NCBI RefSeq assembly: GCF_014898055.3
Contig: NW_023603184.1
Span: forward strand, 116,054,615-116,118,614
Source of the DNA: Talpa occidentalis
Lineage: Eukaryota; Chordata; Mammalia; Eulipotyphla; Talpidae
Direction: 5' to 3'
Length of the DNA stretch: 64,000 nt
Under the pieces are notes generated by a model. The model did not search any database. It saw only the letters and a program-made list of their open reading frames with translations, and had not been told where the DNA came from. Of the stretch, positions 1 to 11,559 are shown one piece after another. Both the position numbers and the translations under genes were made by a program. The stretch's first letter is position 1, and each line of letters opens with the position of its first letter.

Positions 1-289
1 AAGGAGAATAGGCTTAGTTAGCGTTGGCTAGTTAGAATAATTTCAGCAAGTTCTGAAGCATCGGGAGTCTCTCTAGTTACTTGGTATAACAAGTGACTAT
101 AACAGGTAAAGGGTGGCCGTCAGTGTGCAAACCCCATAATGGTAATGGGAATTTGGGCTCTGAATTGATTATAGCACATGAAAGGCCCATTTGCAGGCTA
201 TTCTTTCACTACCTCTAGGAATTTAGTAGGTCCGAGAGGGACAGTCTCTCCAGAGCCAGCAAGGCAAGACCCTGGATGTCAAAGCACTA

Positions 290-475
290 AAAATAATAGA
301 AAACAAAAAAGCACAGATAATATGGACGGATGGATAGATGTGTAATCAAAGATATGGAAAAATTAATCACAGAGTCTAAGATATTAGGTAATTGGATGTT
401 ATTGGCACAATTCTTTCAAGTTTTCTGTATGTTTGAACATTTTTATAATAAAAGAGAAAAAACACTTCTGGATGT
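290..475 (+). mobile_element. Old L1 3'-end fragment
   Basis: The segment ending tctttcaagttttctgtatg and ttataataaaagagaaaa resembles the terminal 3' UTR of ancient L1M elements. Diverged and without target repeats; the left boundary is approximate. Confidence 0.45.
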
Positions 476-517
476 CTTATTTCTTGTTAGCTGTAACACA
501 TAAAAACTCTATTTCTC

Positions 518-785
518 GGGGCCTCCCCAGTGGCGCAGCAGTTGAGCGCTGGGTTGCAAAGCTGCCCGCAACCTCTGCAGCGCCAGTTCAATCCCCGGCC
601 GCAGGGTGAGGGTCCCACATGGTGCACAGACCTCTCCTGCCACCTGCTGCTCCCCTCAGCAGTGTACTTCAGTCCTTCTGCCTGCTCTGCTCCCTGCTCT
701 GGTGAATTCTCTCACCCTCCCGCGCTTCTGACTGTACCCAGTGCTTGTATAAATAAATAAATAAATCTTTAAAAAAAAAAAAAAA
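518..785 (+). mobile_element. tRNA-derived SINE, subfamily A
   Basis: Full-length copy: Pol III A box (tggcgcagcagttgag), degenerate B box (agttcaatcccc), body with the cagcagtgtacttc block, and a tail of AATAAA repeats, tcttt and poly(A). Flanked by direct repeats ctatttctc at 509-517 and 786-794. Subfamily A is recognised by ggtgaattctctcacc and gtacccagtgcttg. Confidence 0.9.
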
Positions 786-1079
786 CTATTTCTCTGCCCT
801 GTTCTCCTTGCTTGAATTCCTGACCTCCTGCCTGCTCTGGACTTTGGCTGCCTGATTCACTCAGTTCTGACATTCAGCTGATGCTCCTTATCAGCCAACT
901 TTCTTAATTCCATGAGTCACACCTGAACTCACCAATGCCTCTTCTTGCACAAGGTCACTAAATAGGTAGGGCCAGCTCACGACACAATGTAAATTAAATG
1001 AGTTCTGCATTCAAGTATTTTTATGTACTCTCTCCATCAGACCCTGCCTGACACATACATATACACAAAAAACAATACG

Positions 1080-1474
1080 TGTTGTGGATTGTATTGTGTC
1101 CTCCCCAAATTCATGTTGTGGAGACTCTAATGACAGGGCCTCAGAATGGGACCATATATGGAGACAGGGATTTACAGAAGTACTCAAGTTAAAATGAAGT
1201 CCTTGAGGTAGGCCCTAATCCAACATAAGTAGTTTCCATTTAAAAATTGGAAACTTGCCACAGACGTGACAGAGGGAAGACGATGTGATGATGCACAGGG
1301 AGGAGACCGCACCTATAAGCAGAGGAACAGCTGAGGCTTCCAGAAACTAAAAGAGACCTGGAGCAGGTACTTACCTAGTGCTTTCAGAGTGTACATGGTG
1401 ACACCAAATTTCTGTTGTTCTAAGTCACCCAGTTTGTAAATATTTTGTTATGGAAACCCTAGAAAATTAATGCA
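1080..1474 (+). mobile_element. MLT1-type LTR (ERVL-MaLR)
   Basis: Begins tgttgtggattgtattgtgt, continues with the diagnostic ggccctaatccaacat block and ends near ttctgttgttctaagtcacc and ccctagaaaattaatgca. This is the characteristic text of a mammalian MLT1 LTR, somewhat diverged and without internal coding sequence. Confidence 0.85.
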
Positions 1475-2938
1475 ATTGCTGTAGCCTTTTCCTAGTGACA
1501 CAGGGCACGTCCACTATCAATGGTGCTCCACCATATGCAGTATCTCTAGTGCCCGTGCATCATAACACTCATTTCCCAGGCACCTGGGCCTGAACAAGTT
1601 ACTATGGGGAAACTAAAATCTCATAAGCTGAAGTCAAGCCAAAGACTACTGACTAATACCATTACCAGGTATATGACTGATGGGGATTGATCCAGATGCC
1701 TGTTAACTCATAGGAATGAGTCTGTAAGGATGCAATCTCAGTGCTGCATTGAGCAACACCACACTGATAAACGGGAGTCGTGGAGCAGGCTGCATAATAC
1801 AGGATGCTGCTGAAGAGCAAAATCCTGGCCTTTTATTGATACACAACATTGGTTTTAAGGGGGAGGAGCAAGAGAAAAGGGGAAGGAGATTAAAGAGGAA
1901 GGAGATTAAAGAAAGGGGAAGGATGTAGAAGATCAGGGAATGTGAGTCTACCCTCCAGGCACTTCTTATCTGCTTGATTGATGACTCGGTGTTGTCATTG
2001 AGATCATGCCCTAATTCCCCAGCCATGGTTTTAATCTTATCAACAAGGCTTTCCACTGATTAGCTTCTGGGGTCCTTTGTTATACATTGGTCCTCGTCCC
2101 CAATCCCTGGCAGTTCCAGGTCATACCTCATGATGCATAGCCTTCCCAGCGTGATCCAGCTTTGTGCTCTTATTTGATTTGAAGGGCACCTTGAAGGGTT
2201 GGGCTCTGTACCTAACTGACTGGGCCATCTTGACCTTGCTTAGAACTATAGGTGACAAAATGGTGGCCAAACAATCCGCTTAGGAGTAGCAGACCCACAT
2301 CTCAGATAGCAGTATAAGTAGGCAAAGGAAATAATCTTAGGTGGAAGAAACATCTCATAAGTTTCTCAAATCACACCAGCTGGTCATTCATTTATATTTG
2401 TAAGAGTTCATGTTGGCAAACGTCTCTCTCAGAGAAAACGCGCAGGCCAATGCACTGGTGTTAATAGACAGATACCTGGCTGCCTGCAGGAACTCAAGTG
2501 CATAAAGTTATTCTAATCTGACATAATCCAGCCAAAAAATTCACACTGTCATTGGCCAACCTTGGACCTCCTTTGCTTCTGTGCTAAACATTGGAAAGGC
2601 TAAGATGCTTTTCTGGCTCTGATTGCCAAGGGCAAGGTAAAGTCAAAGGACTGATCTTGGCTCAGCTGAAGAATGTATGGTGAATTGGGAACGTTTGTTA
2701 CATGGCCCAGGGAACATATGGCAGAAACAAGCAAGAGAAAATTAAAAGTATATTAAGTGACTGTTTTCTGTAGCTTAGAGAATTCATTAGTGAGAACTGA
2801 CATCCAATTTCAGAGAAAGTATTTACTATTTGCAATAATAAAACATGTTAAAGAAAAAAGGAAGAAAAATGGATTTCTCATTTATTTCAGTGTTTTCAGG
2901 CTATGAAGGTGAAGAAAAGGAGACGTCTTGTTTTTGTG
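1475..2938. other. Intergenic, no gene seen
   Basis: Apart from the possible reverse LTR remnant at its left and a purine-rich stretch (1855-1925), nothing is recognised. Short open frames have no protein character. Confidence 0.6.
1723..2100 (-). mobile_element. Possible reverse-strand LTR remnant
   Basis: Read on the reverse strand there is an AATAAA signal (complement of ttttattgatac at 1831) followed by about 110 bases ending in ...ccttaca at 1723, which resembles R-U5 and a CA end. The other end and target repeats could not be located. An open reverse frame here (1703-2056) has no recognisable protein. Confidence 0.35.
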
Positions 2939-2942
2939 GGTG

Positions 2943-3409
2943 TGTTAGGGGGAAAGGATGTCCTGAGCTAATTCCATGCAGGCTTTGTGGACTCCACCCC
3001 CAATCCAGACCAAAGCCATCAGGACATTTGGAAAGACAAATCCCATCACCACCAAAGGGAAGGTGGCTGGAACCTGAGGGTGGAGATAAGCAGCCAGGTT
3101 GGGTATAAACACCAGACACGTGGGCCTTGGGGTCTCTCTCTCCTCTTGGCTTCACGGCTTGTGGCTCGCGGCAGCTCTCAGAGTGCCACTGGGATTCCAG
3201 GGCAGTGGAAAGGGCAGGTAGGATGCGTTTAAGACTTTATTGCCCTCTTCTCCCTGAATTGTACATTTCCTTATTTCCCCTTCCCTTGTAAATACACCTT
3301 CTAGTAATGTTTGTGTGTGCCTGCAGTAGAGTATTAATAAGTCCTTTTTAAGCCCGCGGGTGAGGACCCAGTCAGGCAACCCATTTTATATCGGGGCTGC
3401 CCTCTAACA
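2943..3409 (+). mobile_element. Solo LTR, probably class I ERV
   Basis: A 467-bp unit with inverted ends tgttag...ctaaca and a 4-bp target repeat ggtg on both sides (2939-2942, 3410-3413). Inside are a TATA motif (gggtataaacacc near 3100), a following gtctctctctcctcttgg stretch typical of R, and a weak poly(A)-like attaataag near 3333. A 4-bp duplication suits gammaretrovirus-like integration (inference). No internal viral genes. Confidence 0.75.
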
Positions 3410-4129
3410 GGTGACTACATTGGATTTGGAGTTGGGATTCTATGGTTTCCTAGGACAGACATGTGAATACAGTGTTATAGGGCAGCCCTGATACCTTTCC
3501 CCCTAACAACAGCATGTTATGAACTACAAAGAACATGACTATTTTTACTTAAAGATAATTTAAGCACACTTGTATTTCCATCATTGGCCCCTTTATTTTT
3601 TTAATACATCATCATCTCAAGATTATTCAACAATTTAATTTTTTCAAAATAAAAATTGTAGCTTTGTTATTTCGGCAACCTTACTGTTCCATTTTACCCC
3701 TCCATATATTTAACATTTTTAGTTGAGGGCAGTATCAATTTACAATGGAAAGTTCATTTGTTTATCATTTGAATGTATTCTTTCTTCACTCCTTAGGTGT
3801 AATCATGTGCCATCCTGAGTGAAATGCAAAACTTGTTTGTAATCTCGTGGGATCATGAGAGTAATCCCTCACCTGTGTCTTCTTTTCATAATGATCAGAC
3901 TGATTGGTTTCTCCCTTTCCACCCTTTTACCTCTCATTTCAGGCTATGCCTCGCATAGGCATACATAATTATGTAAGAGACAATGGCCTGCCTTGTAACT
4001 TATTGCTAGAGTTTCCAAGCTTTCACTTTAAAGAATTCAGCCTTTCTCTCCAACTCCATGAGTCCAAATCCTACCTTACCATTAGTGTCCTCTCAAATGG
4101 AACTATCAACAGGAAGCTTTCCTTTCTAC

Positions 4130-4300
4130 CTAAGTCTTCCTCCTCTGAATGACCATGGACATTGTTTGTACTACTCTTGTACCATCATCTACTCTGTGTC
4201 ACCTCTCACACTAGACAGTGAGCTCTTTGGGAACATGATTCCTCTTCATATGCTGTCTGTATAACAGGTGCATAAAGAGTATGTTGATTGGGTATGTCCA
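4130..4300 (+). mobile_element. LINE-2 3'-end fragment
   Basis: gacagtgagctctttgggaa and ataacaggtgcataaagag resemble the L2 3' UTR (agctccatgagggcaggga ... aggtgctcaataaat). Confidence 0.6.
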
Positions 4301-4663
4301 AAAATTAAATACAGAAAACAACATATAATTTTTTTTTTTAATAGACTATCTCCTTAGTCCAACAACTTACCCACTCCCAGGATTCCTTGAATGAAAAGCA
4401 TATGGTGAAAATTGTCTCTTGCAATTGGTGTATAGTAAACTCATGCCAATAATTTGTACCACTTTTGATTCATTTTCTGGAGTCAGATCAATCCTGAGTC
4501 CTGAACTGACGGGGAGAGGTATATAATTCAAACTGGGAGTGCTTGTGTTAGTACTAAATACATTGTACTAAAAACTAGTACATACTAAGGGTAGTATTCT
4601 GATACATGATGATGAGAATAAGGTTTAATTACAAGTTATTTAAATTTACTAGCTCCTGATAGT

Positions 4664-4688
4664 AGTAGTAGTAGTAGTAGTAGTAGTA
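4664..4688. repeat. (TAG)n microsatellite
   Basis: About nine uninterrupted tag triplets. Confidence 0.95.
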
Positions 4689-5032
4689 ATAAAAAATTGA
4701 GAAAAACTTTAACTTTAGTTTATCACCACATTTTTAATAAAGGGAAAATAGGCAGTCCATGTTAAATCCCATCAGATCTTAGTATCAGAGTGAAATATCA
4801 TTAGAGGTGGGAAACTTGACTGTTTATTTAGTGGAGTGACTACTGTATCCTTCATTGTATCTAATATTTTCCTTTGTGACTAGACAATAATGAATGTGCT
4901 TTTAATCTGGTATTGTAGGAATGTTCAATTACCCATCAATATTCTCCTAATGGTGTAGGTGAGTACTTTTACTACTTATCATCAAGCTGTATCTCTTGTC
5001 CAGTCAATAAAATGAAGGAAAGATTACATCAC

Positions 5033-5456
5033 TGTAGGGTAAGGTAAAAAGTATCAGGCTTTTCTGCCCTCCTGTCATTAGGATAGATGTTGGAATCCTG
5101 TGGTCCAGAATGCATGCCTGATGGTGGGCACCTGGAATAGGGGGTGGGCATATGTAGATGGGATTCATCTGGGCTGAGACTGAGATTTTAGGGGCAGCAT
5201 CGTGGAGACGCCAGCAGAAGCAGAACGAGAAGCAGAGGAGAAGCAGAAGCACCAGAGAACGCCAGAAAACCTAGACAGAGTGAAGACTTGCTGGGGGCTG
5301 GGAGGTCTGCCAGCCTCCCGCCCCTCCAGCACCCCTGCCTCCATATACCTGGTAAATCCCAATAAAAGCCTGCAAAGCTACTGAGGGCTCCAGGATTCCT
5401 CCTTTACCAGGTCTGCTGGATCAGAAAACCTGCCCTGTGTCATTCCTGCCCCTACA
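5033..5456 (+). mobile_element. Solo LTR, family shared with 9367-9805
   Basis: A 424-bp unit starting tgtagggtaagg and ending cccctaca, flanked by exact 5-bp repeats atcac (5028-5032, 5457-5461). A poly(A) signal (ccaataaaagcc, AATAAA at 5361) lies about 95 bp before the 3' end, as expected for an R-U5 boundary. Matches the element at 9367 along its length with small indels. No internal viral sequence adjoins it, so it is a solo LTR. Confidence 0.82.
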
Positions 5457-5461
5457 ATCAC

Positions 5462-6245
5462 TTTCAGTTCTAATGTTTTATTCCCACAGTCTAAATGTTA
5501 GTTTTTTTTTTTTAAAAAAAAAATCTGTTTCTACAATAATAAAGCAAGGATGCTATTTTAAATGACTAAGGGAGTGGTCACACAACCCAGGAAGATGATA
5601 CAATTCCTTGGTGTATATCTGAAGGTGACATATGACTATTTCTCCAATGTTATCTTGTCCTGTTCTTTCATTGTGCTGCTCAAGAGGTTAATGTGATAAC
5701 TGCCTCAATCAAAGATTTTAAGGTCCTGGCACTAAACATGTGTGACTCCAAGTCCAGCCTCTGGAGAAATGTGGAAAGCATCCTTTTATGTGTGTCAACT
5801 TATGCATACTAGAGATTTTATCAGAATTTTCCTGAAGTTTTGGGATTATTTTGAGGGAATAAGATTAGAGGAGACTAAGGAGAAACAAACAGCCATTTTT
5901 AAGTATCTAGGAGACTCAGACCTAGACCTAGTAAAATATACCCAATCTTTGCTGACTAAAGAATGAATGTCAAGGGGGTGGGGGGGAAGCAAATATTATT
6001 TAAAAAAATAAAGAAAAAGAATGAATATCAGTGGGTGGAATTTAAAGACAGGCAAATTTCAAGTCCATGCAAAGAAGCTCTCTCTAAAATCCAGGCTGCC
6101 CCAGATGGAGAAGTTTGCTGACTTGTAAGGCAACAGCTTCCATCCCACCCAGCTCTGGAAGAGTAACAGGGCAAGAGGGCCACCATTGAGAATACTGTGA
6201 ATGGGACTCCTGCACTAGGTAAAAAGTGGGACTAAATAACTCCTA
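5462..6245. other. Intergenic, nothing recognised
   Basis: AT-rich unique sequence. A 74-codon frame at 5742-5966 has no recognisable domain. Confidence 0.55.
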
Positions 6246-6261
6246 AAATTATTTCCATACT

Positions 6262-6376
6262 GGGCTTCCCCTGGTGGCGCAGTGGTTGAGCACTGGGTTG
6301 CAAGGCTGCCCGCAGCCTCTGCAGTGCCAGTTCGATCCCCGGCCACCAGCGAGGGTCCCACCAAAAAAAAAAAAAA
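6262..6376 (+). mobile_element. Head-only SINE copy (tRNA-related part plus A tail)
   Basis: Only the first 100 bases of the SINE are present (A box tggcgcagtggttgag, B box agttcgatcccc, up to gggtccca), followed directly by a run of about 16 A. A 16-base direct repeat ending in tatttccatact (6246-6261 and 6376-6391) flanks it. The target duplication shows it integrated in this shortened form and was not deleted later. Confidence 0.85.
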
Positions 6377-6487
6377 AATTATTTCCATACTTATAGACCT
6401 GGGAGTCATCTTTACCATCTTTTTCCACATTATTAAACTGTCATTCCACTTCTTCAATACCCCCCATATTATCCATTCCATTTTTAT

Positions 6488-6745
6488 TTTTTTAAACTTA
6501 TTTATGCATACAGAGTTGGGGTGTAGGTCAGAGGTGCAGGGGTTGAGAGGATTCACCAGAGACAGTGGGAAGCAGAACAGGTAGATTGACTGAATTACCT
6601 ACTGAGAGGAGCAGCGGGTGAGACAGGAGAGGTCTGCTATGTCATGTGGGTCAACTCCCTGGCCAGGGATCGAACTCGTGCTGCAGTGGCTGTCAATAGC
6701 TTTGTAGTGTTGCAACTTAACTCCTTGCACCACCAGGGAGGCTCC
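6488..6745 (-). mobile_element. tRNA-derived SINE, subfamily B
   Basis: Reverse-strand copy: T-rich tail at left, body with ggattcaccagagacag and ggagcagcgggtgagac, degraded B box and A box at right (gcaccaccagggaggc). Imperfect target repeats resembling tatccattccattttt lie on both sides. Divergent, so older. Confidence 0.85.
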
Positions 6746-6819
6746 CTATCCATACCCATTTTTATCTTTGCTGCTTCTGGGGCCAAAATCTCTTACTAAT
6801 CCTCTACGTGACCTCCATG

Positions 6820-7140
6820 CGCAGTGTCAACATTCCTATCTCCCTCTTTGTTGTAAATTCATTCTTTCTCATCACTTCAGTTCAAACCCTCCTCCTTAGA
6901 GGACTCACAATCTAACAGAGTTCTTGACTACTTCCATTGAACAAAACTGTTCCTTATATGCACTTCCATTATTCACTTATCATTCTGTTTTGTAATTTTA
7001 TGTTTATATATCTGGGGCCTGTACTAGATGATAACCTCCTTCAGGGCAAGGATCATGCCTTATCTTTGTATCACAGTACCTGAAAGATTAGTCCTATAGA
7101 AGTTGCTCAACAAATGTTTGGTGAGTAAATAATTCAATCT
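6820..7140 (+). mobile_element. LINE-2 3'-end fragment
   Basis: gataacctccttcagggcaa, ggatcatgccttatctttgt and agttgctcaacaaatgtttg are a good L2 3' UTR match. Confidence 0.75.
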
Positions 7141-8389
7141 ATGAATCATTAGGATTCCTTTCTACTAAGAGGTCTCATAATTACATGATACTGTTGAGAA
7201 TAAGAATAGAATGCTTGATGACTGAGTCAGTATTTTTATAACTAATGTAGTATTTCTTGGCATTAAAATTTTTGTCTCCATCTCTCCCCTGAGAGAATGA
7301 GTTTACCATGGATGTCTGAAAGTAAGTGTTGAATGCAACATTAAAGTAGAAAGTGAAAATTTATGGCAATGAAATTTATGGCTTTGGTAAGACCCCACCT
7401 GAAGACTTATATTGACGGGGAAGAAGAGAAATCAGGAGTCATAAAGAAGACCATTTGATTGACAGGAGGAAAAAGAGGAATGCAGTGATGAACAAATATG
7501 GGCAGGAGAATAAAAACTTCAGAGGACAGATTAGATGAATCACAATTTTGAAATACATATACCATCAGTGCCATTTTGTGATACTCCATTGTCACCACTT
7601 TTAAGTGATACTTAGAAGATCCTGGAAGTTCTAATCTATGGTCAAGAAAAAAGAACAAGAATGACAGCAGTGCTTCCTGGAAGGCTTTAGAAAGATCAGG
7701 CAGAGGAAGATTAGCTTAGAGATGTGTTATAAAAAGGATGCTCAAACTGCTGACTTGAGGCTTCCTCCCACCACTGGCATTAGCAGAATTGTTTTGTCCC
7801 TGTGCCAAGGAAGGTAATTTTTGACTCTCTTGGCTAGGACCAGCCTGAGGAAAATTTGAGAAGTAGACAAAATTTAGCATTTATCTGTTTTCTATTTATA
7901 GCCCCTACTTTCTTTCTATAGCCCTTGCCATTTTATCCAAGTTTCTCTAACTTCCCCTCTGTCTCTTAATTTCATTTGTTTACCCAGCCCATTCCCTTAC
8001 CCATGGCACGCCTTCATGGCACCCCACCATTTCCTTGTCTTGGCTTATTCCCTCCTAATTCTTTCTGGAGGCCATGGCACCATGTCCATTTTCTCTGGAA
8101 AATCTGGTTGGCCAATCTGAATTAAATTATTAATCACTGACAATGGCTTTAATTCCCAATGTGTTATTTTTCCCATTTTCCCATACATGTATTTTGCTAG
8201 AGATTGTCAATAGCTTAATCAAAAGGTATAGTAAATATGAAGACTAAATAAGGGAAACCATTTGAAAACTAACCCATACTAAGCCTTCCATTTGAATTGG
8301 AGGTCTCATTCTTAGGGAATTTGAGATCCTTAAGAAATGTTTCATATTCCATTAAAATAAACAGGACACAAAATACTTCAGTTCATTTC
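7141..8389. other. Intergenic, nothing recognised
   Basis: Unique AT-rich sequence between an L2 fragment and a SINE. Confidence 0.55.
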
Positions 8390-8400
8390 ACTGTAAGGAT

Positions 8401-8662
8401 TTTTTTTTAAACATTTATTTATACAAGAACTGGGGTACAGGCCAGAGGCACGGGAAGGCGAGAGAATTCACCAGAGACAGAACGGGGAGCAGAACAGGCA
8501 GAAGGACCGAAGACACTGTTGAGGGAGCAGCAGGCGAGACAGGAGAGGTCTGCTGCACCATGTGGGTATCTCCCTGGCTGGCTGGGAATCGAACCCATGC
8601 TACAGAGGCTGCGGACAGCTTCACAGTGCTGGACTCAACCTGCTGTGCCACTGGGGAGACCC
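8401..8662 (-). mobile_element. tRNA-derived SINE, subfamily B
   Basis: Reverse-strand full-length copy with T-rich left end, the atttatttatacaagaac tail, ggtctgctgcaccatgtggg and head tgctgtgccactggggag. Flanked by ctgtaagg repeats (about 8390 and 8663). Confidence 0.88.
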
Positions 8663-8671
8663 CTGTAAGGC

Positions 8672-9361
8672 TTTTTGATAGCAGCTATTGATTTGAGGAG
8701 TATATTTGTCAAAGCATCATCTTGTTTTGACCAAAAAAAAAAAAAAAGGTAACGGGAATATGGAAATCTGCCCCATAAGCTTTTTGAGAAATGGATTTTG
8801 ATGGTTGATATCTCCTTTTTGTGCCTCTTCTGACACTCCCTCATAGGAGCACAGCCCATTCTCAAGGTTATTGTCAAAACGGATTGTTGTCTAATACTTT
8901 AATGACACAGAAATGTGTTGTTTCCAAACTACACTGAAGGAGAATCAAATGAGGCAAACATAAATTATTAACAGCTGCTCTTATGAACCTGCTGTATGAG
9001 ATTATAATACTGGCTGCTTTGAATGGTGTCTAGAAATTCTTTCCTCTGTATCAGGAGCAAAAGAAAACAGAAAAGGAGGAAACAGGGAGAGGTAGAGAGG
9101 CAAAAGCTGAAAAGGGGGATCCTGTTGTTGCGATACCAACAATTTGAAATGCAAACTGCTAGGCGTATTTTCCCCCAAGATTTAGCCAAGGGCCTTAACT
9201 GGCAGAACCTACTCACTTTGTCTCCCATATATATATTTTAATAATGATAAACTTATTTCCACATTTCATTTTATTCCTCTGGGTAGCCCTGTGCTAAAAT
9301 AACTATTTCAGGCACTTGCTTTTCCTCTCATTAATGAGAGTATCACTAGTTTTCCTTTTAC
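8672..9361. other. Intergenic, nothing recognised
   Basis: Overlapping short frames at 8968-9241 on both strands look like chance. Confidence 0.55.
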
Positions 9362-9366
9362 CTTTG

Positions 9367-9805
9367 TGTAGGGTAAAGAAAATGTCAGGCTTTTCTGCCC
9401 TTCCGCCATCAGGATAGATGATGGATCCTTGTCCTGAATGCATGCCTGATGGCGGGCACCTGGAATAGGGTGTGAGCATAGGTAGATGGGATTCAGCTGA
9501 GCTAAGACTGTGCTTTTAAGGGCGGTGTCTAGGGGACGCCAGCAGCAGCAGTAGAAGCCGAAGCCAAAAGCAGCAGAGAAGCCGAGAAGCAGCAGAACGA
9601 ACTCCAGAGAGCTCAGATAGAGTGAAGACTTGCTGGGGGCTGGGAGGCTGGCAGGCCTCCCAGACCACCAGCCAGCACCCCTGCCTTGCACGTACCTGCT
9701 GAACCCCAATAAAAGACCTGCAAAACCACTGAGGACTCTGACTCCTCCTTTACCCAGTCTGCATGGGATCAGAAAACCTGCACTGTGCCCGTTCCTGCCT
9801 TTACA
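9367..9805 (+). mobile_element. Solo LTR, second copy of the 5033 family
   Basis: A 439-bp unit starting tgtagggtaaag and ending ctttaca, with exact 5-bp repeats ctttg (9362-9366, 9806-9810). AATAAA at 9708-9713. Shares with the first copy gcatgcctgatgg, ggcacctggaatagggtg, gtgaagacttgctggggg and gatcagaaaacctgc. Its purine-rich U3/R segment has extra cagcag/gaagcc units. Different target duplications prove independent insertions. Confidence 0.82.
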
Positions 9806-9810
9806 CTTTG

Positions 9811-10725
9811 CCTACATTATTTTTACATTAATAAAAAAACAGGCCTCCTAATGAGCTCTGATGAGTATGAATCTCAGAAATGACTTAGGGGTCAGCCTAC
9901 TATCCCTCAAAAACAAAATCTAGCCTGTGCCTGTTTTTAAAATAGTTTCGCTGGGACACAGTCACTCTGTTCATTGGCATTTTCCCATAGCCTCTTCCTT
10001 GCTATAATGACAAAGTTGACAAAGAGACGGAATGGTGCTAAATTTTTTACTATCTGACCATTAACAGATAGCAAGCTAATCCCTAAGCCTTAGGTCATTG
10101 GGAGGTTCGAGTCTGCAGCTGATCTCCTCTCTATTTATTACCAATTTGCAGTAATAGGAGGCGCTTGCCCAGAATAGAAACCAGCCATGTCCTTATGTAC
10201 GCTATTGAATTCAGCTGATATCTTTTTTGCAGCAAAACTTTCTTGATGAGGGAAGCAGCATATAGATTTACATTCTGGTTCAAGCGCTTTCTCTCTCTGA
10301 GGATCAGCATTTTTAGTGGCCTGACTCTATAAATTTCAACTTATTTTGAAGAAAGTATTTACTTGATAGTATTTCTGAGCTCTGTAGCACAGAGATGTGT
10401 AGAGCGATCAGATAATTTTTATTGTTTAAAAAAACTTATGATTTGAAACAAATTACAGTTTGGCATTTTGGACAGGGTTCAGCTGGGTGGTTTGGGCCTT
10501 GCCCAGGCTTGGCTGGTCACTGAGCTGGGCTTGTCCCTGTGTCTGGGGCTACCTGGCAGATTAGCTGTGGCTCTTCGGTCAAAGATGGTTCAACTAGACT
10601 ACCGTCTGCTCCACATAGTTGCTCAGTATCTTAACAGGAGACTCTAGGGCAGAAAAGTAAAGCAAGCTCACTTTGGTCTCTGGCAAGGCAACATGTTACA
10701 GGGCTGGCTTGCTTCCCCCATTGAA
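9811..10725. other. Intergenic, nothing recognised
   Basis: Unique sequence; no coding or repeat signal beyond homopolymers. Confidence 0.5.
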
Positions 10726-10735
10726 AGTGTTCTTG

Positions 10736-11015
10736 CGCTCCTCCCCGGTGGCACAGCAGGTTGAGCGCAGTTCTGTGAAGCTGTTCGCAGCCTGTGCAGC
10801 ATAGGTTTGATTTCCAGCAGGCCAGGGAGAAACCCACATGGCGTGGCAGACCTCTCCTGTCTTGCCTGCTGCTCCCCTCAGCAGCATCTTTGGTCCATCT
10901 GCCTGTTCTGCTCCCTACTCTGTCTCTGGTGAATCCTCTCACCCTCCCATGCCTCTGGCCTATACCCCAGTTCTTGCATAAATAAAAATAAATCTTAAAA
11001 AAAATTTAAAAAGGA
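10736..11015 (+). mobile_element. tRNA-derived SINE, subfamily B
   Basis: Forward copy with head tccccggtggcacagcaggttgag, cctctcctgtcttgcctgctg, and the ataaaaataaatctt tail. Flanked by agtgttcttg / agggttcttg (10726-10735, 11016-11025). Confidence 0.88.
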
Positions 11016-11559
11016 AGGGTTCTTGGTTCGTCCACTGTCCTTTCCCAGGACTGAGGAACTCATGCCCAAAGCTGAGAGAGAAGAAACTTCTCCTTATCCT
11101 GTTTCCTACTCCAGGATTCCCTTTTCCAGGGATAGGACATCAAAGAGAGAGGACATAGGCTTCAGAAGAGGAAATTCTATTGGTTCTGTGATTGACATAT
11201 TTCAAGTGGCTGAAATGGTGACTTGGCACAAGGTGACAGTGGCTAAATATTGCTGAAGATTTCACTCTTGGTGACCTGAGAAAATATCCTGGTGTAGAGG
11301 GGAAAAGTGACAAGTACAATGGTGTAAATATGTGAAATTTATGGGAGTAGTGGAGAAATTGTGCCTATAAATCAGCATTTTCGGGACTATTAGACAAAAA
11401 CATAGTTGATATTGACATGCAGAGTCACGCTGATAACATGTAGTCCCTGCTATCGTGGAGATCTAGAGCCCAGGTAATAAACGAGTGGACTAAAATTTGA
11501 CTCATAGTTGGCCCACTAGATGCAGGGATTAGCCCTGTGTTTATTTAACTAGCTCCTGA

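Larger units (their letters stand above)
3510..5027. other. Intergenic, AT-rich
   Basis: Holds the L2 end near 4130 and the TAG microsatellite. No gene. Confidence 0.6.

Noticed and set aside
1703..2056. Reverse-strand 117-codon frame as a gene
   Set aside because: No recognisable domain, the start lies in a probable LTR remnant, and there is no splice or promoter context.
5028..9810. A single provirus bounded by the LTRs at 5033 and 9367
   Set aside because: Each LTR has its own exact target duplication and there is no retroviral coding sequence between them.
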